Assembly (NCBI RefSeq): GCF_023159225.1
Contig: NC_063172.1
Coordinates: 58,958,828-59,022,827, forward strand
From: Perognathus longimembris pacificus
Lineage: Eukaryota; Chordata; Mammalia; Rodentia; Heteromyidae
Direction of reading: 5' to 3'
Length of the DNA stretch: 64,000 nucleotides
This document shows, one piece after another, positions 22,265 through 33,089 of the stretch. The notes beneath the pieces are model-generated. The model searched no databases. It was not told the origin of the DNA and worked only from the letters and a program-made list of their open reading frames with translations. Position numbers and translations under genes: made by a program. How positions within the stretch are numbered: position 1 is the stretch's first letter; each line of letters begins with the position of its first letter.

Positions 22265-22688
22265 AAGGAGCTCGTGTGCATGGGGGGAGTGTTGGGGGGG
22301 TTTGAAGGGGTGGTAGGATGTTAGCCTTGTGCTAATAGACTGTGCCATATAATTAAATCTATCTCCCCATTTATTTTACCTAACAAACTGTGAATTTAAA
22401 AATGTTACTATTATTTCCACTGTTCAAGTGACAAAGCAGATTCATAAGTGTTCCCTAATTTATTTAACATCACAGAGGTGCTGGTGGTGACCTGAAGTCT
22501 GACACAATAGGTTATCTTGAGGCTGTTTGCCTATGACAGGTTCTGCTGCTTTTTTATTCATTTCTAATGATTGTTAAAAGACAGTTTCATAGAGTTTCTA
22601 ATACTACCTGAAAGTTATTTTGGAAATTACTTCTTCTGGACATTTCTTTCTTTTTTAAAGTTAAAGGGTATATCAAAAAATTAAAACT
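22265..22688. other. Unassigned sequence with a possible MIR
   Basis: Around 22395-22515, 'ttatttccactgttcaagtg', 'atttaacatcacagaggtgc' and 'gacctgaagtctgacac' are in the order of a minus-strand MIR. Otherwise nothing recognised. Confidence 0.45.
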
Positions 22689-22905
22689 TGGGCTGGGAAT
22701 GTGGCCTAGCGGTAGCATGCACAAAGCCCTGGGTTCAATTCCCAGCACCATATAAACAGGAAAAAAAAGTCAGACGTGCTCTGTGACTTGAGAGGTAGAA
22801 TGCTAGCTTTGAGCAAAAAGAAGCCAGGGACAGTGCTCAGGCCCTGACTCCAAGCCCCAGGACTGGCAAAAAAAAAAATAATGAATAAATAAATAAATAA
22901 AACTT
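22689..22905 (+). mobile_element. IDL-Geo SINE with (AAAT)n tail
   Basis: 'gggctgggaatgtggcctag', then a short deletion in the ID half, 'ctgggttcaattcccagcac', Geo half with 'cagggacagtgctcaggccc' and 'ccaagccccaggactggc', A-run and AAAT repeats. Confidence 0.93.
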
Positions 22906-23079
22906 TAAATAGTTACATTTTACAAGAAAAAAGTTGGGAAAGTCAGTCACCTGAGATCGCACTTTAGGAAGCTAGAAAAATAGAATTCCAAAATTCAAAT
23001 GGAAGTACATAAAAATAAATCAATTTAAAAAACATAAAAATCATCAAACACAGGATATGGCTTTTAAAATGGTCTATGC

Positions 23080-23380
23080 AAGTAGTCTCTCTAAATAGAT
23101 ATCATTCTAACTAGAACAATCTAGAAAAAAACAAAAATGGTCAATTTTGGCAACATAGAAGAAATGACAAGACTGTTTCAACATTAGGAAGTTAATCAGT
23201 ATCTAATTACAATATAGACATGAAGAGAGTAATAAGAGAATGTTATAAATAGCTTTATACCAATATCTATAACAACTTGAGTAAAATGCAGACAAATTCT
23301 TTAAAATATTTAAACTTCCAAAATAAAGAAAAAAGGTAACTTGGATAGCTCAATTAGTAAAAGATATTGATAGTTACAAA

Positions 23381-23413
<33 letters not shown>

Positions 23414-23672
23414 TCTCTCTCATGTACACAAAATGTCAACACTAAATCTATATCCTTTTTCTGATGAGTTACAAAATGATATCTGAGTAAGAAATAAAAG
23501 CAATTCCCACGACTATTTTTTTAAAAACTAGAGCAAGTAATATTCCCACCTCATCTTGAGAAACCATTATTACTCTGATTCTAAAAGCAAAGTCAGAAAG
23601 TTTAAACGTTTTTAACATAAGGAAAAATATATTCTTGAAGAGCTGAATATATCTAACCTGATTCATATGTAT
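23080..23672 (+). mobile_element. Old L1 ORF2 fragment
   Basis: 'atgttataaatagctttata' with 'ccaatatctataacaacttg' and later 'gtaatattcccacctcatct' with 'ccattattactctgattcta' follow the reverse-transcriptase region of L1 ORF2 in order, with many stops. A (CA)n(CT)n run interrupts it at 23385-23420. Confidence 0.65.
23385..23420. repeat. (CA)n(CT)n microsatellite
   Basis: About 26 bp of CA repeats followed by CT repeats, inside old L1 sequence. Confidence 0.95.
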
Positions 23673-23743
23673 ACATGTACCAAAACATTACATAGTACTT
23701 CATAAACAGTCAATGTTCATCTTTTGTACATCAGTTAAAATCA

Positions 23744-23974
23744 GAGCTGGGCACCAGTGGCTTACACCTGTAATCCTAGTTACTCAGGAGATTGAGATCT
23801 AAGGATCTTGGTTCAAACTCAGTCTGGGCAAGAAAGTCCATGAGACTCTTATCTCTAATAATAATCAAAAATTAGCCAGAAGTGGAACTGTATGTAGCTC
23901 AAGGAGTAAAGCTTTAGCTCTCAGCAAAAACAAAGAGCCCTGAGTTCAAGCCCCAGGACACATTAAAAAAAAAT
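23744..23974 (+). mobile_element. B1-Geo SINE
   Basis: 'gctgggcaccagtggcttac' head, 'gttactcaggagattgagat', linker, and Geo ending 'ctgagttcaagccccaggac' with an A-run. Confidence 0.92.
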
Positions 23975-23987
23975 TATACTGAAAATA

Positions 23988-24085
23988 GGATTTGGGATGT
24001 AGTTTACTGACAAAGAAGTTGCCTAGAATGTACAAAGCCCTAGGTTTGAATCCCAGAACCACAAAAACAATACATAAATAAACCT
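23988..24085 (+). mobile_element. ID-like SINE monomer
   Basis: 'gatttgggatgtagtttact', 'gttgcctagaatgtacaaag' and 'taggtttgaatcccagaacc' match a diverged ID element without a Geo half, ending in an A-rich tail. Confidence 0.75.
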
Positions 24086-24099
24086 AATAACCTCACTGA

Positions 24100-24385
24100 G
24101 AAAAGAAAATAAACAGAAAGAACATCCTCAAGGTATTTATCATACGACAAGGTACCTATAGTTGCTAATATATTGTATTATTAAAAATACTAAATGAGTA
24201 AATGTAAATGTTCTCATCACAAAAAAAAAATGATAACTTGTGAGGTAAAGTATGTGTCAATCTACTGGCTTCAGACATTCCACCATGTATATATACTTGA
24301 AAACATCGTGCTGGTAAACACATACCATTTTATCTATCATTTAAAACATAGACTTAAGAAAAATCCTCTGTTTCTCACATTATAT
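24100..24385 (+). mobile_element. Old L1 (L1M-type) 3' UTR fragment
   Basis: 'acctatagttgctaatatat', 'aaatgttctcatcacaaaaa', 'aatgataacttgtgaggtaa' and 'gtaaacacataccattttat' are in the order of old L1M 3' UTRs. It may be the tail of the ORF2 fragment at 23080 with intervening sequence lost. Confidence 0.65.
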
Positions 24386-24700
24386 TTCTATTGGATATTA
24401 CTGATCTATAGATTAAAAGTAATCTGTAACAAATCCCAATAGGCCTTGTTACATAAATTGGAATTATAATTTCAAAAGGTTTCTGCAAGTGAAAAGGGCT
24501 TAGAATGAGGGAAATAATCTAGGAAAGAACGAATCATAGAGTATGTCCTCTCTAACTTCAAGAGTTGTCGTAAAGGGCTGAGAGACAGTTGCAGTGGTAC
24601 ATAGCTTAATAGTATGCACCAGGTCCTGGGCTTGATCCTCAGCACTGGCCTTCTCTAAGACATTAAAATAACACTATCATAATAATCACAGTGATGTAAT
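24386..24700 (+). mobile_element. Unique sequence with a diverged ID-like monomer
   Basis: At about 24570-24650, 'gttgcagtggtacatagctt' and 'ctgggcttgatcctcagcac' look like a very diverged ID element. The flanks are unassigned. Confidence 0.45.
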
Positions 24701-25246
24701 ATTAGCCTGTTACCCTCCATACAGACAAAAGGGAAAAAAAAGCTCAGAATTGGGTCTATATAGACAGTAGACTCTGGCAAGCACCAATGTAATTCAGTGG
24801 GAAAAGGATAGAATTCTCAATAAATTTCTGAAACAATCATATAGCCACACACAAAAATAAAGATAAACTTGAATCTTACTTCAAACCAAATATAAAATCT
24901 AAACTGAAATGGATTATAGACTAAAACTTAGACATAATTTGTTGGACTTACAGAAGAAAACCAGAAAATGTATTCATAAAGTTAAAGTAGGGACAGAGTT
25001 TTAAATGAAGCACACACACAAAGACATTAATCATTAAAATTAAAAGCCTGATAAGCTGAATTTTATTAAAATAAAAATACTGTTTGTTGAAAGACTCTAT
25101 TAATAAAGGAAACAAACTTCAGGCTAAGACAAACTTTAATCCCAAATTAGTAATTCTCAGGATAACCTATATCATAAATGATATAAAAAAACCTTATAAC
25201 TTGGTACTAAGGGAAAAAAAAACTATTTTTATATCTATTAGAAAAA
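24701..25246 (+). mobile_element. Old L1M-type ORF2, first part (split by a younger L1)
   Basis: 'aattcagtgggaaaaggata', 'gaaatggattatagactaaa' and 'ataaaagcctgataagctg'-like blocks follow L1 ORF2. It is truncated by the younger L1 at 25243 and resumes at about 25870. Confidence 0.7.
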
Positions 25247-25875
25247 AAATGGTCATTTGGACTTAGCCCCATTCATGAGGAAATGGAAAGACTTGGAAAA
25301 AAATCATACTAAGTGAAGTGAGCCAGACCAAAGGAACATAAATTCTATGGTTTCCCTCATTGGAAACAATTAGTACTTGTCTAAGATAGCAGAGGAGCAC
25401 AATAGCTCAATAGCAATGTATGTATGATCACATGAGATGATCCTAAGTCAAATGAACTACAAGATTTGGAAATAAGTGGTTTATCTTTGATGTTGTTATT
25501 TCCAATGTACCCTATGAAATCATGCCTTTTTCTTTTGTCTTTCTTCTCCATGCTCTACCCCTGTAACTGACTTTGGTACACTGAGGATTGTATGTACATT
25601 TATCAGAGCTAGGGAAGGGGAACACCAAAATGGAGACACAAAGGGTAAAAGGTGAACCAATGCAACAGCAATCCTTACAAGACAATATGCTGTAAACCAA
25701 CTGTACATCTCAGGGAAGTGCGGGGGAGGGAAAAAGGGAGGAGGAAGGTGGGAGAAAAACAAAGAAGGAGGTAAAAGTTTGATAAGAAATGTACTCACTG
25801 CCTTATGTATGTAACTGTAACCCCTCTGCACATTACTTTGACACAAAAAATTGAAAAAAAAACAATAGTCATTTG
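25243..25875 (+). mobile_element. Younger L1 3' end inserted in an old L1, with target duplication
   Basis: Body about 25260-25863: 'gccccattcatgaggaaatg', 'tttccctcattggaaacaat', 'gcaacagcaatccttacaag', G/A tract near 25720-25770, 'aactgtaacccctctgcaca'. 'aatggtcatttg' (25248-25259) and 'aatagtcatttg' (25864-25875) are the target duplication with one difference. Confidence 0.92.
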
Positions 25876-26445
25876 CCAATAATCAGATGAGAAAAATGTT
25901 TAACATCAATAGTCATCTACCACTCAATAGTGGACTAAAACTTAAATAACTGACAATGCTAAAAATTTAATGCATACTCACCATATGACCCAGAAATTCA
26001 ATCCCAAAGTGAAGAAGAAACGAAATGCATGTTCCCACAAAGATTTGTGCTTGGCTATTCAGTATATTCTTTGTAGTTTCTTGATTGCAGCTGACTGAAG
26101 AGCCAGTGGTGGTATCCTTTTGTTATGTAATGCTGCTCAGAAAGAACCCAAATGAATTATAATGCTTGCAACTGTGTGAGTGAAGGTAAGCAGGTATGAA
26201 ATTCTAAAGAAATAAAGAAGCATATAAACAATATAGACTAACAGAAAGAAGATCAGTGATTGCTTGAGATATCTGTACAGGTGGATTGTAACAAAACAGG
26301 TGAAGGAACTTTTGGGAGTGATGGAAATTTTCTGTCTTAATCATAGAAAATGTTACATGGCTGCAGGTGCCTGTTTGAACTCATACAAATAGAATTTCAG
26401 AGGGATGTGATTTTTGTGCTTCAATAAAGTTGATTTCTAAAAGTA
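25876..26445 (+). mobile_element. Old L1M-type ORF2/3' UTR, second part
   Basis: Resumes with 'ataatcagatgagaaaaatg' and continues through 'ccatatgacccagaaattca', 'agaagatcagtgattgcttg', 'tttgggagtgatggaaattt' to 'tgtgcttcaataaagttgat', the classic L1M 3' end. Confidence 0.8.
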
Positions 26446-27185
26446 TGTGTAGAGAAAGGGGGAAAGTGCACATTTCACAGTTATTATGCCTAGGCAGTAT
26501 GGTGATGGATGAATTTTCACTGCTTTTCTATTTTACTGTATCATTGTTTTAAAAAAAAATCAATTAAGCACCAGATAATTAAATAGAAGAAGGCCGTGTA
26601 AGTACTTTGCTTGCCTCTTTTAGTAATATTCTCATTCTCTCCTGGAAGCCAACATAAGCACCCCCCTAGAATCATTGGTCAATTGAATTACTGTTCAACC
26701 TCCCCTTCTTCTTAAGAATCATTAAGAATCATTCCACACCAAACTTCCTGTATTGGACTTTGCCGAGGGTCCTCCATAGTCATCCAGAATTTAGCTCTAT
26801 ATTGGAAACTAATAAAATGAGAGTGTGAAAGTGGTAACATATTTCACTCAGGAATTAATTACTGCAAAAGAGAAAAAGAGATCTCAGTATAAAACTGAGA
26901 CCAGTTCTACATACAATGAGATTTATAACCAAAGAGCTAGGTAGAGGTTAAAGAAATAATACCATTAAACAATAAGTCACAGTGGAGACAGTCAGAACTC
27001 TAGCTGAACGGACTTGAAATCACCTGGCTGCCAGGTTGGGGGGGTGGGGGGGAGTGAGGACAATCAAGGGTGGGGGATTCTCTATAACTGGCATAACAGA
27101 ACATACAAAGAGATATTTTTAGGTTTAGAATGCACAGTAAGGTGAATATGGACAAGGGCAATGTAAGAAATATCCTTTTTAAAAA
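26446..27185. other. Unassigned unique sequence
   Basis: No gene or repeat recognised. Short G-rich stretch near 27037-27056. Confidence 0.5.
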
Positions 27186-27425
27186 GCTAGAAGGGTGGGT
27201 AATGGTGGCTCAGAGTTGTCATTTTTGCTATTCAGGAAACTAAACTCTGAAGAGATCAAATTGTGAAACAAGCCCAAGCAGAAAAATTTTGAGATTCTAT
27301 CTCTAATTAACCAGCCAAAAGCTGAGCTAGAGGCATGGCTCAAGTGTCATTACATCAGCTGAGCAAGAGCCAGGCAGATACACAGACAGCCAAGATAGAT
27401 AGATAGATGAGCGATAGATAGAAAA
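27186..27425 (+). mobile_element. Old B1 plus tRNA-like SINE with (GATA)n
   Basis: 'tgggtaatggtggctcagag' head, 'tctctaattaaccagcca' linker, 'gaggcatggctcaagtgtca' right half, followed by GATA repeats at 27397-27420. Confidence 0.75.
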
Positions 27426-29212
27426 GAAACATATAAAAGGTTTGAATGTGAATGTTTTCATCATAAATAAATAATAAATCTTTAAGCCAATATTTTCTTG
27501 ATTTGATCATATATACTATATGTTTGTCAAAGCATCACATGATACACCATTTATGTGTACAGTTTTATCAGCTAATAAAATTTAAATAAATGGAAATACA
27601 ATTACACACACACATACACAACTACACCAAGTAACAAGGAGCTAAGGTTGGCTTAAGCAGAGTTTTGTCAGCCCTCTTTCCTTCTTCAGGCTCTAGGCCT
27701 CTGTCCTGTGAGTCTCTCCTGCCCCTCCATTCAGGAAGGCTGTGTTCCTGCACAGAATCACCAGCCCTGATGACAAAGGACAGCCCTTCTACCGGGGCCT
27801 GCTGAGAGAAGCTATCTTTCTCCAGAAGATCTTCTTACAAACTTGCTGGGAAGAAAGAGCTCAAACGCTGGGGCAGCCTCTTTGCACTATTCTACCCATT
27901 GCCTTCACAATTTGAAGCTTTCCCTCCTCCTTTGCAGAGCTCTCGCTGCCATTATCTGCCTGGAAAGTTAGATGCCAAGGAAGAATTTCTCCTCCTTCCC
28001 CTTGCATTTTGATGCAGGTCGCACTGACATCCCAGGCTAGGGCCTGCACCTCCCGCCACATAAATGAAAGGAATGTAACTTACCCATCCTGCATAGCTCA
28101 GGGGTCAGCTTTGGGGCCAGGGTGACAGTCCTAAATCATTGTATCTGTAATTGAATAAACAATGTCTTTTCTCTGAGAAGAGAAAGTCAACATGGAACCC
28201 CCTAGGAAGCAGAGGATACATAAGGCAGCTGGCAAAGACTCCTTCCTTATCACCTGCCTTCTCATAGCCTCCTCAAATGTGATTTCTCCATCATGACCCT
28301 CCAACAAATTACTGCACAGGGTTACTAGAAAGGCCCATCCATTGGAAAACGTGCCTAGGGTCTTCCATGCATGTCCAATCGCACCTTACTTCTGGGATGG
28401 ATTAGAGTAAGAAGTGACCACCGACTCCCAGGAGCTAATGAATCAGAGGGACTGACAGTCCTGGCAGCCCTGAGAAGCCGCCACAGACAGGACCAAAAGA
28501 TGTGACCAAATCTGCGCTGTAGGTTCTCCAGGCACATGTTCGATTGATTCTTTGTCTTCTACAATGCTGTACATGATTCTCTGGTTCTAAATACATTTCT
28601 ACTCACAGCAGGATGACGAGAAAATACAGTAGTCCTCGTAGTACTCAAAACAGAGAACAGTTGCAAAATAACATACAATTGCTTTCATTCTTGTGGACCA
28701 TGAGAAACCTGAATTTCATTCTAATAAGAAAATCGGTGGCATCTGAATGCTCCCATACTAGCTAGGTCACTGTCATTGTCAGTTATTTGGATATTTGTGA
28801 AGGATAAAATATGTCTTTGATATAGGAGAAATGAACACATTATTCCTAGCTGTAGGTAGGCTCCATAGAGTTTTAAGGACGAAAGAGTGGATTATGGAGC
28901 GCAAGATAGGCCATACCGTGGACATATGCCAAATACAAATAGAAAGACATACCCAATGCGTGCATTCCTACTTCCTTTTCTGCTTCTTCCTTCATTTAAA
29001 GGAAACTTTGGAGCATGTTCTATTCGTTGAATGATTCAGAGTGCACAAGGGCATTCAACAAAAAGCCCCTCATTAACTAACTTGGAGTCTTTATTGTGGT
29101 CTTCCTAGATTCAGCTCAATGTTTCTTTGTTGGCAGATGGAGAAGGCATAAGCATTTTAATGAAGCTATGAGTAGTCATCTTGTTCATAAATTTGTAATC
29201 AGAGTAAGGTTT
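27426..29212. other. Unassigned sequence, GC-richer from 27650 to 28550
   Basis: No gene was recognised. 27665-28170 is relatively GC-rich and ends with AATAAA near 28156 followed by 'caatgtcttttctctgagaa', which could be a degraded LTR or an old regulatory region. No TG...CA ends or target duplication were found. Frames at 27861-28061, 28355-28537 (minus) and 28831-29034 (plus) lack recognisable motifs. Confidence 0.4.
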
Positions 29213-29457
29213 AAGAATTCATACAGTTATGGGGGCTGGGATATGGCCTAGTGGCAAGAGAGCTTGCCTCGTATACATGAGGCCCTGGGTTCGATTCCCC
29301 AGCACCACATATACAGAAAACGGCCAGAAGTGGCGCTGTGGCTCAAGTGGCAGAGTGCTAGCCTTGAGCAAAAGGAAGCCAGGGACAGTGCTCAGGCCCT
29401 GAATCCAAGGCCCAGGATTGGCCAAAAAAAAAAAAAAACAAGAATTCATACAGTTAT
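29213..29457 (+). mobile_element. IDL-Geo SINE with 18-bp target duplication
   Basis: Body 29231-29439: 'ggggctgggatatggcctag', 'ctgggttcgattccccagca', 'cggccagaagtggcgctgtg', then Geo with box A-like TGGCTCAAGTGG at 29339-29350 and a 15-A tail. The 18-bp repeat AAGAATTCATACAGTTAT at 29213-29230 and 29440-29457 is perfect. Close to consensus, so probably one of the youngest SINEs here. Confidence 0.97.
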
Positions 29458-29585
29458 AAGAAAACAGCCATTTTCCCTACAACATATGACTTTGGAAATT
29501 AATGTTTGTTTGCAGATCTGAGACTATAGCCCCAGAGTACTGCATCAAGCCCTGAGTTAAATATTATTATTCAAGATCTTCACTT

Positions 29586-29872
29586 ACATCTGGGTGTTGT
29601 GGCTCAAGACTGTAATCGAAGATACTTGGAGATTGGGGATCAAGGTTTAAATTCAGCCAGATTATGGAAGTTTGTGGGTCTCATCCCTACTCAATGGCTA
29701 GGCACAGTGGTGTACAACTTTTATTCTATCTATGGAGAAAGCACAGTGACTGGATGCAGTGGAAATTTCCTGTCATCTCCGTAAAATGGAAAGCACAAAT
29801 AGGAGGATTGCAGACCCAACTCTGCCCAGGCATAAAGCAAGACTTCTATGTCTTAGAAAGGTAGACAGCAAG
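29586..29872 (+). mobile_element. Composite SINE of two B1-like units
   Basis: A first B1-like unit ('ctgggtgttgtggctcaaga' to 'gtgggtctcatccctactca') is joined directly to a second ('tggctaggcacagtggtgta' to 'gaggattgcagaccca' and 'gcataaagcaagacttc'). The order matches the composite element at 37072-37337. Confidence 0.6.
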
Positions 29873-29879
29873 CAAGCAA

Positions 29880-29962
29880 ACAAGTAACAGAGAAAGAGAA
29901 GGGAGTAGGAGGGAGAGAGAGTACAGGGAAAGGGAGAAGGACAGGGAGAGGGAGAGAGGAGA
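29880..29962. repeat. GA-rich purine tract
   Basis: AGAG, GGGA and GAGG units for about 80 bp between two SINEs. Confidence 0.85.
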
Positions 29963-29985
29963 ATGATGAATGCACAAAGGGGCTG

Positions 29986-30178
29986 GATGGGGCTGGGAAT
30001 GTGGCCTAGTGGTAGAGTGCTTGCCTCATATACCTGAAGCCCTGGGTTCGATTCCTCAGCACCACATATATAGAATAAGCCAGAAGTGGCACTGTGGTTC
30101 AAGTGCTAGAGTGCTAGCCTTTAGCAAAAAGAAGTCAGGAACAGTGCTCAGGCCCTGAGTTCAAGCCCCAGGACTGGA
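29986..30178 (+). mobile_element. IDL-Geo SINE
   Basis: 'ggggctgggaatgtggccta', 'ctgggttcgattcctcagca', Geo 'tggttcaagtgctagagtgc' and 'ctgagttcaagccccaggac'. A 10-bp repeat 'aaaggggctg' on both sides may be the target duplication, though it overlaps the start of the next ID element. Confidence 0.93.
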
Positions 30179-30185
30179 AAGTAAA

Positions 30186-30275
30186 GGGGCTGAAGGCATG
30201 GCTCAGTGGTAGAGCATAGCACCTGTCTAGCAAGCAAAAAGCTCTGAATTAAAATCCTTGTGCTGCCAAAAAAAT
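30186..30275 (+). mobile_element. ID-like SINE monomer
   Basis: 'gggctgaaggcatggctcag', 'tggtagagcatagcacctgt', 'attaaaatccttgtgctgcc' and an A-run: an ID-type unit without Geo, directly behind the IDL-Geo copy. Confidence 0.75.
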
Positions 30276-30994
30276 CATTTGTTACATGAGAATAGGAAAT
30301 TGCTTTATTCTTAAAGTGATAAATATATATATAATGTTATAAATTTAGAATTCCAAATTTTAAATGTGTCATTGTTTATTAAAGTGTTCATAGGTTTTCA
30401 GTAAGTCACATTTACTCTAATAGCTTTCAAGATAAATTAATATGCCCTGATGTGAAAATAAAATACAAGTAAAAATACAAGAACAGTTTGGGAGCTTTAT
30501 CTGAATCAATTTGTTTTGTTGGTGGAAAAATACCCACAAAATAAGGTCATCTTCAAAAGGCAAGGTATGAAAATAAAATTGTGTTTTTTAAAGGTAATTT
30601 ATGTGTTTCTGAAATTACTAAAGAATATCTAAATCTGTTCAATAAATTAATGAGATAAATAGGCTTGATATGTTGACAGCTTAAATGTGTAATTTTCATT
30701 TTCATCAAATTTATGTGTCTCCATTCTGAGTGTATAATAAATAGCTATTCGGGATTGATTGGCACTTTTATTGAGAAAGAAAGCATAGTATATGACTAGT
30801 GAATCACAGGACTGTGTTGATGTCAATCTGTTAGCTCTATCTAGAAAAAAAGGATGACACTAAAATGTGATCTATACCCTAAATAACAGTATTTGCTTGA
30901 CGTTTGTCTGGAAAGGCCTGTTCAGATCTAGGTACAGGACCAATAAAGCAAATCTTGCAGATTGCAGACCAGAACAATAACCTTGAGTACTTTG
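30276..30994. other. Unassigned AT-rich sequence
   Basis: No gene or repeat family recognised. Confidence 0.5.
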
Positions 30995-31135
30995 TGTGGT
31001 TTTAAATTTTTGTATTGCTATTATAAAGGTGTTACCCCTTTCCTCGCTCTCTCCCAGTTTTCCCTACCATCCCCACTGACAAGTTGTACAGTTCATTTTC
31101 AACATAGTGCTTTGTGGTTTTTTTTTTTCTTTAAC
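30995..31135 (-). mobile_element. L1 3' end, minus strand
   Basis: 'attgctattataaaggtgtt', a C/T-rich tract and 'gacaagttgtacagttcatt' are the complement of the L1 3' UTR. It resembles the copy at 18608-18748. Confidence 0.75.
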
Positions 31136-31199
31136 AACTCAGGTTCTCCTACCTATTGGGATTTTAAGATAGCATATTGATTAGCATTATGGTCTCTGC

Positions 31200-31380
31200 T
31201 AATGTTCTGAATAAGCAAGGAATAAGATAATGAAATAAGTCAGATGAAGTAAAAGGCACAATTGTCAGGCCATTATAGAGAACAATATGAAGATTCCTAA
31301 AAAATTAAAAATAGAAGTGCCATATGATCCAGCAATTCCAATATTGAATATATGTATCAAAAACATAAGTATGTTTTATA
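31200..31380 (+). mobile_element. Old L1 ORF2 fragment
   Basis: 'ccattatagagaacaatatg' followed by 'aagattcctaaaaaattaaa' and 'gccatatgatccagcaattc' follows L1 ORF2 closely. Confidence 0.8.
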
Positions 31381-33044
31381 AGACCAGTTGGAGATAGATA
31401 ACCCTTCTATTCTTGTCTTCATTGTGTAATCCATGGAAGGCAGAAGATTTCAACCTTTGTAATAAAATTCCGTTTCTGTGCACCTTCTTAGTGCACTAGC
31501 TGGTAGGAATAGCGAGTGTATGGCATATTCTTTGTTCAGGAGGATCCTTATGGACTGGGAATATCCACCAGAGATAGGCCTCAGAAGTTGGTAATTACAG
31601 AGCCCCTGAACAGGCCTTGTGAATGAGCTCTTCAGTCAGAAATTATCTAAGGAATGGGGTACATGCTATAATTTAAACTCCAACCCTGCTCATGTGATGC
31701 CTCCCTTAATATTTCATTATGCTGCCTGCTACACAACGACCAAGTTAGCAGCAGCGACCCAGCATTTCTCTCCATACTCTCCTCTGCTGAGCCAGACAGC
31801 ATAGACTCTATCTCCTGTCCCACAAGGTAGATGAACCAGCACCCAGAGAACCCTCTAGCACTAAGGAAAAGTCTGTCTTACTGGTAGGAATGGCTAGAAA
31901 TCACATAATATACAAAATCTTTAAACCTGGTTGAATACATGTATATTGTTCTTGAAAGAGAATCTTTAAATTAGATCTTGCAGAAGATCTGGGCCACTGA
32001 GAACTCTGCTTATCCCAATTCCTGGCTCAGACGACAGGACTAGTCACAGTCTGTGTATGCTCATTCTTTCCTAAAGTATCTTGGTGTCAAAAAGTACCAC
32101 CATTGTATATAGAAACAAGTTGATATCAGTGGAATAAGAAATGGCTCACATGTTGAGGGCTTAGATCCCAGCTGGCCATGATATTTTGGAAAGTTTAAGA
32201 ACTAGGGTGTACTTAGAGGCAGTGGATTGCTGGGGGTCCCAAGGGCTGTACCTCATCCTAACCCCCACAGCAGAGACTCAATCCTACTCATAGACTAGTA
32301 CATTGTATAATGAGTGCATGGGAATGCTAGAGCTGTCCAATACAGTATGTACAGAATAACTAATGGTAAGGCACAGATAATGTGCAAAATGGGTCACAGC
32401 TGGAAAAAGGAGGGCGCTGGGCCAGGGTATCTGTTCATGGCCCTGGTCTGTTCAAAGTGGCTGTAAGCCCTAGTGTGGCACCAGCCAAATGAGAAAGATA
32501 CATCAACATGAAACTTGGTTCAAGTACTGTTCTCTCCTTTCTCTTACTTCCTCCCTTGAAGGAAAATTTTTATCTAGACTTAAATCTCCATTTATAAGAG
32601 GCACCTTCTGACACAGTCGTTCATGGTTTTCTCTGTTTCCTTTCCCTTCTCTTTTCCTTCTGTTTCCCTCCCTCATTTCTCCTTTAACATGCTCACCACA
32701 CAACAAAATAATTTTGTTACTAAATAGTTCAGTCATTTTATTCTTTTCTCAAAGTGCAGGGATGGATGTTTCTTTCTTATAAACACTCTAGAGGGGTCAG
32801 CATACTTACTCCAGCCCCAGCCAACAGAGAAGGTCACTTGAACACTATGCTTGGCTACATGGATTTCTCTCTCTTCCTTTCTCACACACACCATGAACAA
32901 AATCCTGTCCAACTTTTAAAATATAAGGTGGGTGCTTAAATAAGACTGTTGGAGCAACTGAGTCTCTACTCAGTGGGGTAGAGAAAGCTCAGTCTTATCA
33001 CCAAACATATCTGTTTCTTTCTGTACAAGTTTCACTGTACTCAG
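31381..33044. other. Unassigned sequence
   Basis: No gene recognised. The frame at 31619-31804 (61 codons) lies in a locally GC-richer part that could be an old retroviral internal fragment, but I see no motif to prove it. The minus-strand frame at 32503-32736 is also unassigned. Confidence 0.4.

Positions 33045-33045
<1 letters not shown>

Positions 33046-33089
<44 letters not shown>
33046..33089. repeat. (AC)n microsatellite
   Basis: About 44 bp of AC repeats, not clearly attached to a SINE. Confidence 0.97.

Noticed and set aside
21764..22281. Two minus-strand frames of 104-113 codons with hydrophobic stretches
   Set aside because: Complement of the L1 3' UTR. The hydrophobic look comes from the purine tract read in reverse.
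25520..25879. 119-codon minus-strand frame
   Set aside because: Antisense of an L1 3' UTR. The same frame recurs at 21940-22281 and 35348-35608 because all are L1 tails.
29266..29290. tRNA-like box B (GTTCGATTC) suggesting a tRNA gene
   Set aside because: It belongs to the ID half of an IDL-Geo SINE with target duplication and poly-A. No cloverleaf gene is present.
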